NCBI RefSeq assembly: GCF_029504395.1
Contig: NZ_JAQFIF010000020.1
Coordinates: forward strand, 1-57,822
Origin: Arthrobacter sp. ES3-54
GTDB lineage: Bacteria; Actinomycetota; Actinomycetes; Actinomycetales; Micrococcaceae
Direction: 5' to 3'
DNA length: 57,822 bases
A model generated the notes under the pieces. That model was not told the DNA's origin. It did not search any database and worked only from the letters and a program-made list of their open reading frames with translations. Position numbers and translations under genes: made by a program. Of the stretch, positions 34,202-43,800 are shown in pieces. Each line of letters starts with the position of its first letter. Positions within the stretch are counted from its first letter, which is position 1.

Positions 34202-35974
34202 ATGACCCAGATCTTCGACAATCCCGCTGATTTCGCGGATGAGGCACTGGACGGCTTCGTGGCGGCCAACCGCGGCTACGTGGCCCGTGTCGACGGCGGC
34301 GTGGTCCGCTCCACCGAGGTCCCGGCCGGGCAGGTCGCCCTGGTGGTCGGCGGCGGCTCCGGGCACTACCCGGCCTTCGCCGGCCTGGTCGGGCCGGGCC
34401 TGGCCGCCGGATCGGCGTGCGGGAACATGTTCGCCTCGCCCGCGGCCGGGCAGGTCTACCGGGTGGCCAAGGCCGCCCACGCCGGCGGCGGGGTGCTGCT
34501 GAGCTACGGCAACTACGCCGGCGACGTGCTGCACTTCGGCCAGGCCCAGCTGCGCCTGAACGCCGAAGGCATCGAGACCCGCACCGTCCTGGTCACCGAC
34601 GACATCGCCAGCGCCCCGCCGGAGCAGATCGGGAAGCGCCGCGGCATCGCCGGGGACCTGACGGTCTTCAAGATCGCCGGCGCCGCCGCCGAGGCCGGGC
34701 TGGGCCTGGACGAGGTGGAACGGCTGGCCATCAAAACCAACCACCGCACCCGCTCCCTCGGCGTGGCCTTCGGCGGCTGCACCCTGCCCGGCGCGGACGC
34801 GCCGCTGTTCACCGTCCCGGCGGGCCAGATGTCGCTGGGCTTGGGCATCCACGGCGAACCGGGCATCTCCGAGCAGCCGATGCCGACCGCCTCGGAACTG
34901 GCCGAGCTCCTGGTCAGCCGGCTCCTGGCCGACAAACCGGACGGCGCCGGCACCCGCGTGGTCGCGATCGTCAACGGCCTCGGCACGGTCAAGTACGACG
35001 AACTCTTCCTGCTCTTCGGCAAGATCGAAAAGCTCCTCGACGCCGCCGGGCTGACCGTGGTGGAACCCGAATGCGGCGAGCTCGTCACCAGCCTGGACAT
35101 GTCCGGGCTCTCGCTGACCCTGCTCTGGCTGGACGAGGAACTCGAACGGTACTGGGCCGCCCCGGCCGACACCCCCGCGTTCCGCAAGGGCAACCTGGCG
35201 CCCCGCGCCCGCCGCGAACTCGCCGGTCCGGAAGCCTCCTTGACCGCCGACGTTGAACGGCCCACCGCAGCGGCGGCGGCCCTCGGCCGGTTGGCGGCCG
35301 ACCTGCTCGGCCAGACGCAGAACGTGATCATTGAGCATGAGGAGGAACTCGGCCGCCTCGATGCCATCGCCGGCGACGGCGACCACGGCATCGGGATGCG
35401 CCGCGGCGTGGACGCGGCCGTCGCCGCAGCCGAGCAAGCTGCTGCGGATGATGGCGGCGCGTCGCCGTCGCGGGTCCTGACCGCTGCGGGGGAGGCCTGG
35501 AGTGAACGCGCCGGCGGCACTTCGGGCGCGCTCTGGGGCTCGGCGGTCATCGCGGCCGGACTGGCCCTGGGCAACCGGGACAGCTACTCCGGCGGGGACG
35601 CAGCCGCCGCGGTTACGGCCTTCGTTGACGCGATCACCGAGCTCGGCAAGGCCGAGTTGGGCGACAAGACGATGGTGGACGCCCTCGTGCCGTTCCGGGA
35701 CGCGTTCCTCACGGCCTTCGACGCCGGCGCCTCAGTGACTGACTCGCTCGCCGCAGCAGCGGAAGCCGCCACTGCCGCCGCGGACGGGACATCCGGATTG
35801 CGCCCGCTCAAAGGCCGGGCCCGCCCGCTCGCCGAGAAGAGCCTCGGCCACCCCGACCCCGGCGCGGTGTCCTTCGCACTTATCGCCACGCGGATTTCTG
35901 CACACACCGAAACTTCCAGCACAGGAACCCGGCTCGCTACCTCCGAGCCGGCGGAACAAGGAGCAAAAGCATGA
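34202..35974 (+). CDS. DhaK-DhaL-type kinase, probable erythrulose kinase
   Basis: A 590-residue ATP-dependent dihydroxyacetone-kinase-family protein with fused K and L domains. The K domain has GGGSGHYPAFAG (about residue 52) and the covalent substrate His in LGIHGEPGI (about 217). The L domain has the Mg-ATP motif AGDGDHGIGMRRG (about 391). GAGGAA precedes the ATG. It overlaps the RpiB-like gene by ATGA. In M. smegmatis, D- and L-erythrulose kinases (DerK, LerK) belong to this family and sit beside RpiB and TIM paralogues, as here. Dihydroxyacetone is the alternative substrate. Confidence 0.9.
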   Translation: MTQIFDNPADFADEALDGFVAANRGYVARVDGGVVRSTEVPAGQVALVVGGGSGHYPAFAGLVGPGLAAGSACGNMFASPAAGQVYRVAKAAHAGGGVLLSYGNYAGDVLHFGQAQLRLNAEGIETRTVLVTDDIASAPPEQIGKRRGIAGDLTVFKIAGAAAEAGLGLDEVERLAIKTNHRTRSLGVAFGGCTLPGADAPLFTVPAGQMSLGLGIHGEPGISEQPMPTASELAELLVSRLLADKPDGAGTRVVAIVNGLGTVKYDELFLLFGKIEKLLDAAGLTVVEPECGELVTSLDMSGLSLTLLWLDEELERYWAAPADTPAFRKGNLAPRARRELAGPEASLTADVERPTAAAAALGRLAADLLGQTQNVIIEHEEELGRLDAIAGDGDHGIGMRRGVDAAVAAAEQAAADDGGASPSRVLTAAGEAWSERAGGTSGALWGSAVIAAGLALGNRDSYSGGDAAAAVTAFVDAITELGKAELGDKTMVDALVPFRDAFLTAFDAGASVTDSLAAAAEAATAAADGTSGLRPLKGRARPLAEKSLGHPDPGAVSFALIATRISAHTETSSTGTRLATSEPAEQGAKA

Positions 35975-36453
35975 GCACAACAACAGGCTGGCGCATCGTC
36001 GTCGGCAACGATGAGGCCGGCGTCGAATACAAGAACGCCCTGAAGGCACTCCTCGAAGCGGACCCCCGCGTGGCGTCCGTGCTGGACATCGGCGTCGGAC
36101 CGGACGACTCCACCGCCTATCCGCACGTGGCCGTCGACGCAGCCCGCAAGATCGCCGAGGGCGACGCCGACCGGGCACTGCTGATCTGCGGCACCGGCCT
36201 GGGCGTGGCCATCGCGGCCAACAAGGTCCCCGGCATCCGTGCCGTCACCGCGCACGACAGCTACTCCGTGGAACGCTCCGTCCTGAGCAACAACGCCCAG
36301 GTCCTCACCATGGGCCAGCGCGTCATCGGGCTGGAACTCGCCAAGAAGCTCGTGGGCGAATGGCTGAGCCACCGCTTCGACGAAAGCTCCTCCTCCGCCG
36401 CCAAGGTGGACGCCATCGGCTCCTACGAACCCGAATACACGAAGGCAGTCTGA
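35971..36453 (+). CDS. RpiB/LacAB-family isomerase, probable erythrulose 4-phosphate isomerase
   Basis: A 160-residue sugar-phosphate isomerase. The catalytic cysteine is in LLICGTGLGVAIAANK (about residue 73), and the phosphate-binding NNAQVLTMGQRVIG segment is present. True ribose-5-phosphate isomerases B and DerI/EryI look alike; the four-base overlap with a DhaK-type kinase and the TIM paralogue at 39957 favour conversion of D-erythrulose 4-phosphate to D-erythrose 4-phosphate. Confidence 0.9.
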   Translation: MSTTTGWRIVVGNDEAGVEYKNALKALLEADPRVASVLDIGVGPDDSTAYPHVAVDAARKIAEGDADRALLICGTGLGVAIAANKVPGIRAVTAHDSYSVERSVLSNNAQVLTMGQRVIGLELAKKLVGEWLSHRFDESSSSAAKVDAIGSYEPEYTKAV

Positions 36454-36455
36454 AC

Positions 36456-37442
36456 ATGACCGAATCAACAGAAACCGCAGCGGCCATCAACGCCGCCCGC
36501 AAGATCGCCGTCGTCGGCTCCGGCTACATGGGCGGCGGGATCGCCCAGGTCCTGGCGCTCGGCGGCGCCCGGGTTGCCCTCGCGGACGTGTCCGCCGAAG
36601 TGGCGCAGAAGAACTACGAGCGGCTCCTGACCGAATCCGACGAATTCGTGGCCGCGGGTCTCTTCCCCGCAGGTTCCACCGCCATCCTGAAGGAAAACCT
36701 CTGGGCCGCCAAGGACATCGAGGAAGCCGTGGCCGACGCGGACTTCATCGAAGAAGCCGTCCCCGAGGTGATCGGAATCAAGCACCAGACCCTGGCCCGG
36801 ATCAGCGCCGCCGCCCGGCCGGACGCCATCATCGGCTCCAACACCTCCACGATCTCCATCGCGGAGCTGTCCGAGCCGGTGACCAACCCGGAACGCTTCC
36901 TGGGCGTGCACTTCTCCAACCCCTCGCCCTTCATCCCCGGCGTGGAAATCATCCCCCACGCCGGCACCTCGGCCGCCACCGTCGGCGCCGTCCGCGACCT
37001 CGTACACGCGGCCAACAAGCAGACCGCCGTCGTCAAGGACGTCACCGGCTTTGTGCTCAACCGGCTCCAGTACGCCCTCTTCCACGAGGCCGCCCAGCTG
37101 GTGGAGCAGGAAATCGCGACCGCGGAAGACATCGACACCCTGGTCCGCACCACCTTCGGCTTCCGGCTGCCGTTCTTCGGCCCCTTCGCGATCGCCGACA
37201 TGGCAGGCCTGGACGTCTACAACTTCTGCTACAAGTCCCTGCAGACCGAATTCCCGGAACGCTTCGCCACCCCGAAGATCCTCACCGAGCTGGTGGAGGC
37301 CGGAAAGCTGGGCACCAAGACCGGGGCCGGCTTCCTCAACGTCCCCGCCGAGCGCACACCGGAACTGATCGCGTACCGGAACAAGGCCTACGTGGCCATG
37401 CAGAAGCTCATCGACGAGCTCGGCCCCGCCCCCATCAACTGA
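36456..37442 (+). CDS. 3-hydroxyacyl-CoA dehydrogenase-family protein, possible sugar-acid 3-dehydrogenase
   Basis: A 328-residue NAD enzyme. The dinucleotide site is VGSGYMGGGIAQV (about residue 21), the catalytic His is in GVHFSNPSPF (about 151), and TGFVLNRLQYALFHEA (about 195) starts the helical domain. There is no acyl-CoA gene nearby. The stand-alone short form resembles L-gulonate 3-dehydrogenase, which oxidises C3 of sugar acids; carnitine dehydrogenase is another relative. Oxidation at C3 would set up decarboxylation. It begins three bases after the RpiB-like stop. Confidence 0.8.
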   Translation: MTESTETAAAINAARKIAVVGSGYMGGGIAQVLALGGARVALADVSAEVAQKNYERLLTESDEFVAAGLFPAGSTAILKENLWAAKDIEEAVADADFIEEAVPEVIGIKHQTLARISAAARPDAIIGSNTSTISIAELSEPVTNPERFLGVHFSNPSPFIPGVEIIPHAGTSAATVGAVRDLVHAANKQTAVVKDVTGFVLNRLQYALFHEAAQLVEQEIATAEDIDTLVRTTFGFRLPFFGPFAIADMAGLDVYNFCYKSLQTEFPERFATPKILTELVEAGKLGTKTGAGFLNVPAERTPELIAYRNKAYVAMQKLIDELGPAPIN

Positions 37443-37476
37443 CCTCCAGCGTTCACTTCACTTCAGGAGCATTCCC

Positions 37477-38244
37477 ATGAGCACTTTCCCCACCGAACGC
37501 ACAGCCATCATCACCGGCGCCGTATCCGAGCGCGGCATCGGCCGCGCCACCGCCAACTACCTGGCGGCCCAGGGCTGGAACATCGGCATCATCGATCTCG
37601 ATGACGCTCGCTGCAAGGCGGCGGCCAAGGAACTGGCCGCCGAGCACGGCGTCAAGGCCTTCGGCGCCGGCGCCAACGTGTCCGACGAAAGCTCGGTCCG
37701 TGCCGCGATCGACGCCATCGAGGCCGAACTGCCGCAGATCGTTGCCCTCGCCAACGTGGCCGGCGTCAGCTCACCGGTTCCCTACCTCGAACTCGACGCC
37801 GCCGAGTGGGACCGCGTGCTCAACATCAACCTCAACGGCGTCCACTACGCCACCCGCCGCGTCGCAGAATCCATGGTGAAGAACAGGATCGGCCGCATCG
37901 TGAACATCTCGTCAGTCTCCGCACAGCGTGGCGGCGGTACGTTCTCCAAGACGCCGTACTCGGTGGCGAAGGCCGGCGTGATCGGCCTGACCCGGGCAAC
38001 GGCCCGCGAACTGGGCGAATACGACATCACGGTCAACGCCATCTCCCCGGGCCCCATCGACACTGACATCATGGGCGGCACCCTCAGCGAGGAACGCAAG
38101 GACGAACTCACCAAAGACCTCGTGGTCAACCGCGTTGGCTCCACCCGGGACATCGCTGCAGCCATCGCCTTCCTCATCAGCGAGGACGCCGGTTACATCT
38201 CCGGTCAGACGCTGAATGTGGATGGCGGACTCTACATGCACTAA
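37477..38244 (+). CDS. short-chain dehydrogenase/reductase
   Basis: A 255-residue classical SDR. TGAVSERGIGRA (about residue 13) binds NAD(P), NVAGVS follows, and Ser (NISSVSA, about 146), Tyr and Lys (YSVAKAG, about 161-165) form the active site. The C-terminus GQTLNVDGGLYMH is standard. AGGAG precedes the ATG. Relatives act on sugars and polyols such as threitol; within this island it is a candidate dehydrogenase for the imported compound or an intermediate. Confidence 0.92.
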   Translation: MSTFPTERTAIITGAVSERGIGRATANYLAAQGWNIGIIDLDDARCKAAAKELAAEHGVKAFGAGANVSDESSVRAAIDAIEAELPQIVALANVAGVSSPVPYLELDAAEWDRVLNINLNGVHYATRRVAESMVKNRIGRIVNISSVSAQRGGGTFSKTPYSVAKAGVIGLTRATARELGEYDITVNAISPGPIDTDIMGGTLSEERKDELTKDLVVNRVGSTRDIAAAIAFLISEDAGYISGQTLNVDGGLYMH

Positions 38245-38256
38245 GGAAGAAGCATC

Positions 38257-38385
38257 GTGGCACAACACAGCCAAACCACCGCCGCCTCCGGATTCGCAGC
38301 CTGGAGCAAAGGGCGGAAGATCTACCTCGCCGTCGGGATCCTGGCCTGCCTGGCCGGCGTCCTGATGATGGTTCTTTCACGCTAA
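38257..38385 (+). CDS. 42-residue single-helix membrane peptide
   Basis: A short gene with GTG start, preceded by AAGGAAGAA. The product begins MAQHSQTTAASGF, has a basic KGRK stretch, then one hydrophobic helix (YLAVGILACLAGVLMMVL). It lies between the SDR and the second MFS carrier on the same strand. Size, topology and place recall the small partner of the oxalate/formate-type MFS at 48891, suggesting an accessory subunit or regulator of the carrier. I do not recognise the family. Confidence 0.6.
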   Translation: MAQHSQTTAASGFAAWSKGRKIYLAVGILACLAGVLMMVLSR

Positions 38386-38543
38386 AAGTTGTTCCCGGCC
38401 GGATCTGGCCCCCGCCTGTCTGGCCTACTTTGGCCGGGCAGGCTTGGCCGCGTCCGGCCTCTTGGCCGGATCCCGGCCGCCCTCCACCGCAACTGATTCA
38501 CCCACTGAGTTACACCACTGATTGCTCGACGAGGAGTTTTTTG
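38386..38543 (+). promoter_or_regulatory. GGCC-rich spacer before the second MFS gene
   Basis: TTGGCCGG/GGCCGGGA-type words repeat many times between 38395 and 38490, followed by an AT-richer stretch and the ribosome site GAGGAG (38531-38536). No gene is supported. Confidence 0.4.
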
Positions 38544-39893
38544 ATGTCCGTAACAACAACGTCCACCCGGGACCTACTGGAGACGCCGGTCCTTAAATCG
38601 GCCATCTCCAAGGCCTCTCGCCGGCTCATGCCCATGCTGGTGATCCTGTATGTGGTGGCCTTCCTGGACCGCACCAACGTGGGCTTCGCCGAGGCCGCCC
38701 TGGGCGTGGACAAGGGCATCACCGCCGGCGCCTACGCCCTGGGCGCCGGGATCTTCTTCATCGGCTACGCCCTGTTCGAAATCCCGAGCAACCTGCTCCT
38801 GACCAAGTTCGGGGCGAAAGTGTGGCTGGCCCGCATCGCCATCACCTGGGGCATCGTCTCCGCCTGCTTCGCGTTCGTCCAGGGCGAGACGTCCTTCATC
38901 ATCCTGCGGTTCCTGCTGGGTGTCACCGAGGCCGGGCTGTTCCCCGGCGTCATCATGTTCCTGGCGGCCTGGTTCCCGAACAAGGTCCGCGTCAAGATGT
39001 TCGCCATCTTCTACCTGGCCCAGCCGTTCTCCCAGATGTTGGGTGCCCCGCTCTCCGGCTGGCTGATCAACATCGGCGACCAGGTTCCCGGCGTCCAGGG
39101 CTGGCAGGTCATGTTCTTCGTCGAAGGCATGCTGGCGGTCATCGCCGGCATCGCAGCGTACTTCTTCCTGATCAACAGCCCGCAGGACGCCAAGTTCCTG
39201 GCCAAGGACGAGAAGAATGCGCTCCTGGAAGTCATGGCGCTCGAGGACACCGTCAAGGAAGAATCCGGGCCGCGCGGCGTGCTTGCCGCCATGAAGAACG
39301 GCAAGGTCTGGTACTTCACCGTCATCTACTTCTGCCTGCAGATCGCCGTCTACGGCGTCACCTTCTACCTGCCGCAGCAGGTGGCCCAGCTGACCGGGCA
39401 GAAGGTGGGCATCGCCGTCGGCCTGATGGCAGCCATCCCGTGGTTCTTCGGCATCTTCGCCTGCTACTTCATCGGCAAGGCCGCCAACACGGTGGTCCGC
39501 CGCCGGGTCTGGGGTACCGGGCTGTTCATCTCCACCGGACTTTGCATCTTCGGCTCAGCGTGGGCCGGCGCAAACCACCTTCCGGCGCTGGGCATCATCT
39601 TCATCACGCTGGCCGTGTGTTCCTTCCTTTCCATCGGCCCCATCGCGTGGTCATACCCGACGGCGTTCCTCACCGGAACGGCCGCGGCCGCCGGAATCGG
39701 CCTGATCAACTCACTCGGCAACCTCGGCGGCTTCGTCGCGCCGATCCTGCGGACCTCGGTTAACCAGATGACGGCATCCGACACCGGAACCATGGGTGTC
39801 TACGCACTCGGAGTGCTACCGTTCCTGGCAGCTGGGATGATGTTCGCGACCCGTCGCTTCAAGAACAAAGCCGACGAGCTCCTGGAGCAGTAG
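38544..39893 (+). CDS. MFS transporter, anion:cation symporter type (second)
   Basis: A 449-residue twelve-helix carrier. AFLDRTNVGFAEAALGVDKG in helix 1 and ILRFLLGVTEAGLFPGV in helix 4 place it in the ACS family near tartrate, phthalate and 4-hydroxyphenylacetate carriers. GAGGAG is seven bases before the ATG. With the first ACS carrier at 30530, the island has two anion importers, again arguing for acidic substrates. Confidence 0.9.
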   Translation: MSVTTTSTRDLLETPVLKSAISKASRRLMPMLVILYVVAFLDRTNVGFAEAALGVDKGITAGAYALGAGIFFIGYALFEIPSNLLLTKFGAKVWLARIAITWGIVSACFAFVQGETSFIILRFLLGVTEAGLFPGVIMFLAAWFPNKVRVKMFAIFYLAQPFSQMLGAPLSGWLINIGDQVPGVQGWQVMFFVEGMLAVIAGIAAYFFLINSPQDAKFLAKDEKNALLEVMALEDTVKEESGPRGVLAAMKNGKVWYFTVIYFCLQIAVYGVTFYLPQQVAQLTGQKVGIAVGLMAAIPWFFGIFACYFIGKAANTVVRRRVWGTGLFISTGLCIFGSAWAGANHLPALGIIFITLAVCSFLSIGPIAWSYPTAFLTGTAAAAGIGLINSLGNLGGFVAPILRTSVNQMTASDTGTMGVYALGVLPFLAAGMMFATRRFKNKADELLEQ

Positions 39894-39956
39894 AGGCCCC
39901 TCCCAGCCACCGGCTTCCAGCGCCCATCAACTGGATCCAGCAGAAAGCACCAACAA

Positions 39957-40736
39957 ATGCAGCAGATTCCCGGCCGCCAGACCTCCATCAACCAGATCCT
40001 GGTGGGGGTCAGCACCAAGATGTACCTCGGCTACCGGGACAGCCTGGACTGGTTGGAGCGGCTGCGGCACGAAGTGGACACCCGTCCGGCCCTCATCGCC
40101 GGGCGGGTTGTCCCGTTTGTCATTCCTTCCTTCCCCGTCCTGCCCGAGGCGGCCCGGCTCCTGGCCGGTTCGCCACTGCTACTCGGGGCGCAAAACTGCG
40201 GCTGGGCGGACGGGCCCTGGACCGGGGAGATTGCCCCGTCCATGCTCGCGGAACTCGGCGTCCGGCTCGTGGAGATCGGCCATGCCGAACGCCGGCGGCA
40301 CTTCCACGAGGACGATGCCATGGTGGCACTCAAGGTCCGGGCCGCAGACGACGCCGGGCTCACGCCGCTGCTGTGCGTGGGGGAGACCGAGCGCGGGGAG
40401 CCCGCCGCCGCCGCGGACTTTGTTTACCGCCAGATCGAGTCGGCCGTCGACGGCGACTGGGACCTCGCCGGCCGCTTGGTTGTGGCGTACGAACCCGTCT
40501 GGGCCATCGGCGCGGCCGAGCCCGCCGCCGCCACGTATGTGTCCGACGTCGTCCAGCGGCTCCGGGCGCAGCTCACCGTCGCCGGCGTGTCGGGTTTGCC
40601 GGTCATCTACGGCGGTTCGGCCAAGCCCGGACTGCTCCCAACGCTTGAGGGTGTCTCTGGCCTGTTCCTGGGCCGGTTTGCCCACGACCCGGCGAACTTC
40701 GGCACCGTCCTGGATGAGGCACTCCTGCTGGCCTAG
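39957..40736 (+). CDS. triosephosphate-isomerase paralogue, probable L-erythrulose 1-phosphate isomerase
   Basis: A 259-residue TIM barrel. The catalytic Lys is in STKMYLGY (about residue 21), His in EIGHAERRRHF (about 107) and Glu in AYEPVWAIG (about 178). The usual NWK at the first site is STK, a change seen in EryH/LerI-type enzymes rather than housekeeping TIMs. Together with the kinase and RpiB-like gene it completes conversion of L-erythrulose 1-phosphate to D-erythrulose 4-phosphate and on to erythrose 4-phosphate. The ribosome site is weak. Confidence 0.85.
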   Translation: MQQIPGRQTSINQILVGVSTKMYLGYRDSLDWLERLRHEVDTRPALIAGRVVPFVIPSFPVLPEAARLLAGSPLLLGAQNCGWADGPWTGEIAPSMLAELGVRLVEIGHAERRRHFHEDDAMVALKVRAADDAGLTPLLCVGETERGEPAAAADFVYRQIESAVDGDWDLAGRLVVAYEPVWAIGAAEPAAATYVSDVVQRLRAQLTVAGVSGLPVIYGGSAKPGLLPTLEGVSGLFLGRFAHDPANFGTVLDEALLLA

Positions 40737-40764
40737 GGCTTCCCCGCGCGAGGACCAACCCCGT

Positions 40765-40845
40765 GGGACATGTCCAGCCTTGGTCCTGAACAGCGGGCGG
40801 GACACCATTGCGTCCACTGCGGGAGTCTACGAATGGGCATGTCCC
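40765..40845 (+). repeat. palindromic intergenic element, copy 2
   Basis: It begins GGGACATGTCCAGCC and ends GAATGGGCATGTCCC, almost identical to the ends of copy 1 at 29539. The central stem has drifted and pairs imperfectly. It lies between the TIM paralogue and the convergent nuclease-helicase. Confidence 0.8.
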
Positions 40846-40864
40846 GCGAGCTGGCGGTCGAAGC

Positions 40865-43800
40865 TCAGGAAGCCACCGACCGCTGGCACAGGCCGATGAA
40901 GCCGCCCAGCTGTTCCATGCCCTCCGGATGCGTGGGCAGGTAGTTCGTCAGTTCCGGCGCGCGGACGATCACTGCCCGCCACTGTCCTCGGGAGACCGCC
41001 ACGTTAATCCGGTTCCGTGAGAGCAGGAACTCCATGCCTCGCGGAGCCTCGGCTACCGCTGAACATGCCATGGACACAATCACCACGGCCGCTTCCTGGC
41101 CTTGGAACTTGTCCACAGTCCCTACCCGTACGCCGGAGAGATCTGCGGTGTCCAGAGCGTCGCGGATCACGTTGACCTGGGCGTTGTAGGCCGCCACCAC
41201 CAGGATGTCCGCGGCGTCGAGCGGGCGGGTACCCGCCTCCGAATGCCAACCCAGCCCCAGATGCCGATTCACCTGACGGACCACCTCGGCGGCCTCCTCG
41301 ACCGACGATGTGATGTTGCCGCTGTGCTCCACCATGACCGTCTCAATTCCGGCAGGAACCCCATCGAGCCGCCGGAGGTCAGCAGCCGACGCGGAGCGCA
41401 GCTTGCCCTCATAAGAGAGCTCAGAGACGGCGAGGCAAAGCTCCGAGGTCATCCGCCACGAATCGGCCAGGAAATAGCCAAGCTCCGGCGGAAGCGTGGC
41501 GTGACCGGCGGAGACCCAGCCCAGAGCGGACTCGTCCACGGGCTCGGGGTGTGCGCCCTGACTGACCTGCGGCAACTGCTGGGGATCCCCGAGCAACAGC
41601 AGCCGGCTGCTGGCCTGGGCCACGGCAAGGGTGTTGGCCAAGGAGAACTGCCCGGCCTCGTCGATCACCAGCAGATCCAGCGACCCGGCCGGGACATTTG
41701 CTCCCGTCATGGTCCACGCCGTACCGCCGACCAGCGCCCCGCCGGGCGAGCCCAGCAGGCGTGCCACATCCTGCGCCGAACGCTGCTCCCAAGGAAGGAG
41801 CTCGGCGTGTTTCACGTCCTTGGCGACCACGGCGGGATCGACGCCGGCCTTGGTTACTGCCGTCTTCAGCAGGTTCTCCACCACCGCATGGGACTGGCCG
41901 ACGACGCCGATCTTCCAGCCGCGGGCCACGAGCCGGGCGATTACGTGTGAGCCCACATACGTTTTGCCGGTCCCGGGAGGACCCTGGACCGCCAGGTAGG
42001 AGTGGTCCAGGCCCGCGACGGCATCGGTGATGGCGTCCATGTAGCGGTCCGGTCCGTTGCCGGGCGCAGGCAGCGGTGCGCCGGAGGCAAGCCGCGGCGG
42101 AACCCGCCGGACCAGATCCAGGGCCGGATGATGCGGGAAAGCGGAGGGCCTGGCCTGCAGCGCCGAGGTGACCTCCGCGGCCAGGGCCGCCAGCGCCTCC
42201 TCGAGGCTCTTGGTCTGGATGGGTTGGTCTTCGGTCAGCGCGACGGGGACCTGGTTGTAGGGTTCGATGTTCTTGCGGAGCTTGTCCCGGATAATGACGG
42301 TGTCCCTGCCATCCTCGTGGCCCAGCTCCAGAACCTCGGTGCCGAACCAGCCGTTGCGCCCGGTCCCGTTGATGCCTGTGCCCTCGAGCCCGGCCGGAAG
42401 GGGCGGCTCATACATGCGGAACCACGTGCTGCCCTCGCGCAGGTCCGAGCCGGGGCTGACCGCGCCGATCAGTTTCACCCTCCGCTCCGGATTCTTGGCG
42501 CCATCCTTCCACCAGTCCTCAAGGACCTCGGCGTCCTCGACGAGGAAGACGTTGCGGTCCTGCTGGTGATGGGTGTCGGGGCCGTTCTCGCAACGGTCGA
42601 AGTGCGCCCACCAGAACGCCTTGCGCTCCCGCCGGTGATAGCTGACCGCCGCCGCCAGCATCGAGACCGCCTTCCGGTCGTCCTCGGACAGCCCGACGCC
42701 GGGACCCGCCAGCTCGGCCAGCGCCACTTCCAGCGGGTCCAGTTCGGCCAGCGCCACTTCCAACGGGTCCAGTTCAGCGGAAGTCGGCCCGGACCCCGCG
42801 CTGACGTCCACCGGCTTGAGCGCGGCCGAGGTCGCGCCGTCGCCTCCGACAGCGCCGCCGCCTCCCGGCTTGATCCCGCGCTCCTGCGCCAGGCCCAGGA
42901 GCCAGTTCCGGAGCTCCAGTGTGGAGAGGCAGTCGTATTCGTTGTAGTCGGAGATTCCTGCGAGGATTGTGGCCGCCTCATCGGGCCGCTCATTGTCGCG
43001 GGCGTCGCAGTAGTGGGCGTAGGCAACCACGGATGCGCCGGCGTCCTTCACATCCCCGGAGCGCAGATTCGTCCCCATGTAGAGCGGCTCAAGCTTCTTG
43101 ATGCTGTAGGAGTTCTCGGAGATCCGGATGCTGTTCCGGACGGTCTGGTACAGGTCCACCAAGAGCCCGCCGCGCAGCCAGCCGTCCACGGTGTCTTCGC
43201 CGGCAACGTGCATGACCGAAAGTTTCCGGAGCGCCGTCTTCTCATAGGCGGCGTAGTGGTAGACGTGCATGTCCGGGTAGTCCCGCCGGCGTTTCTCCAC
43301 GTAGTCGAGGAAATCGAGGAAGGCCTGTTTCTCCGCCTCCCGGCTGTGGGCCCAGAACGGCCTGAAAACCCCGGGGACGCCGGGCCCCGTCGGTGCCTCG
43401 ATGACGCCGAACAAGTACTCCAGTCCCCAGACTCCGGTGGCCTTTTCCTGCCACAGGGGATCGCCCTCGAAGTCGAAGAAAATGTCGCCGTCGCTCGGCG
43501 GGGGAAGCTCGGCCAGCGTGTTTTCCGGAATGACCGCGTAGCGGAGGGAGTGCTCCTGGCCGTCCTTGACGTACCGGACGCCGCCGTCGTCTCCGCCGAT
43601 GCCGCTCTGCATCCGGGCCTGGGCCTGCAGGCGCAGGAGCGCTGCGTTCGCCTTCGGAAGGCTGGCCCGGGCCAAGTCCGTGACCGAATAGATGCCGTCT
43701 GCGCGCAGTTTCTTGCGCTGTGTCGAATTCATTCGGGCGACGAGCAGCAGGTCGTCGCTGGCCGTGACCTGCTCCTGGCAGTAGTCGCAGCGGCCGCAAG

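Noticed and set aside
34202..36453. Glycerol/dihydroxyacetone catabolism
   Set aside because: DhaM is missing and there is no glycerol dehydrogenase, while RpiB-like and TIM-like paralogues are operon partners, favouring a tetrulose pathway.
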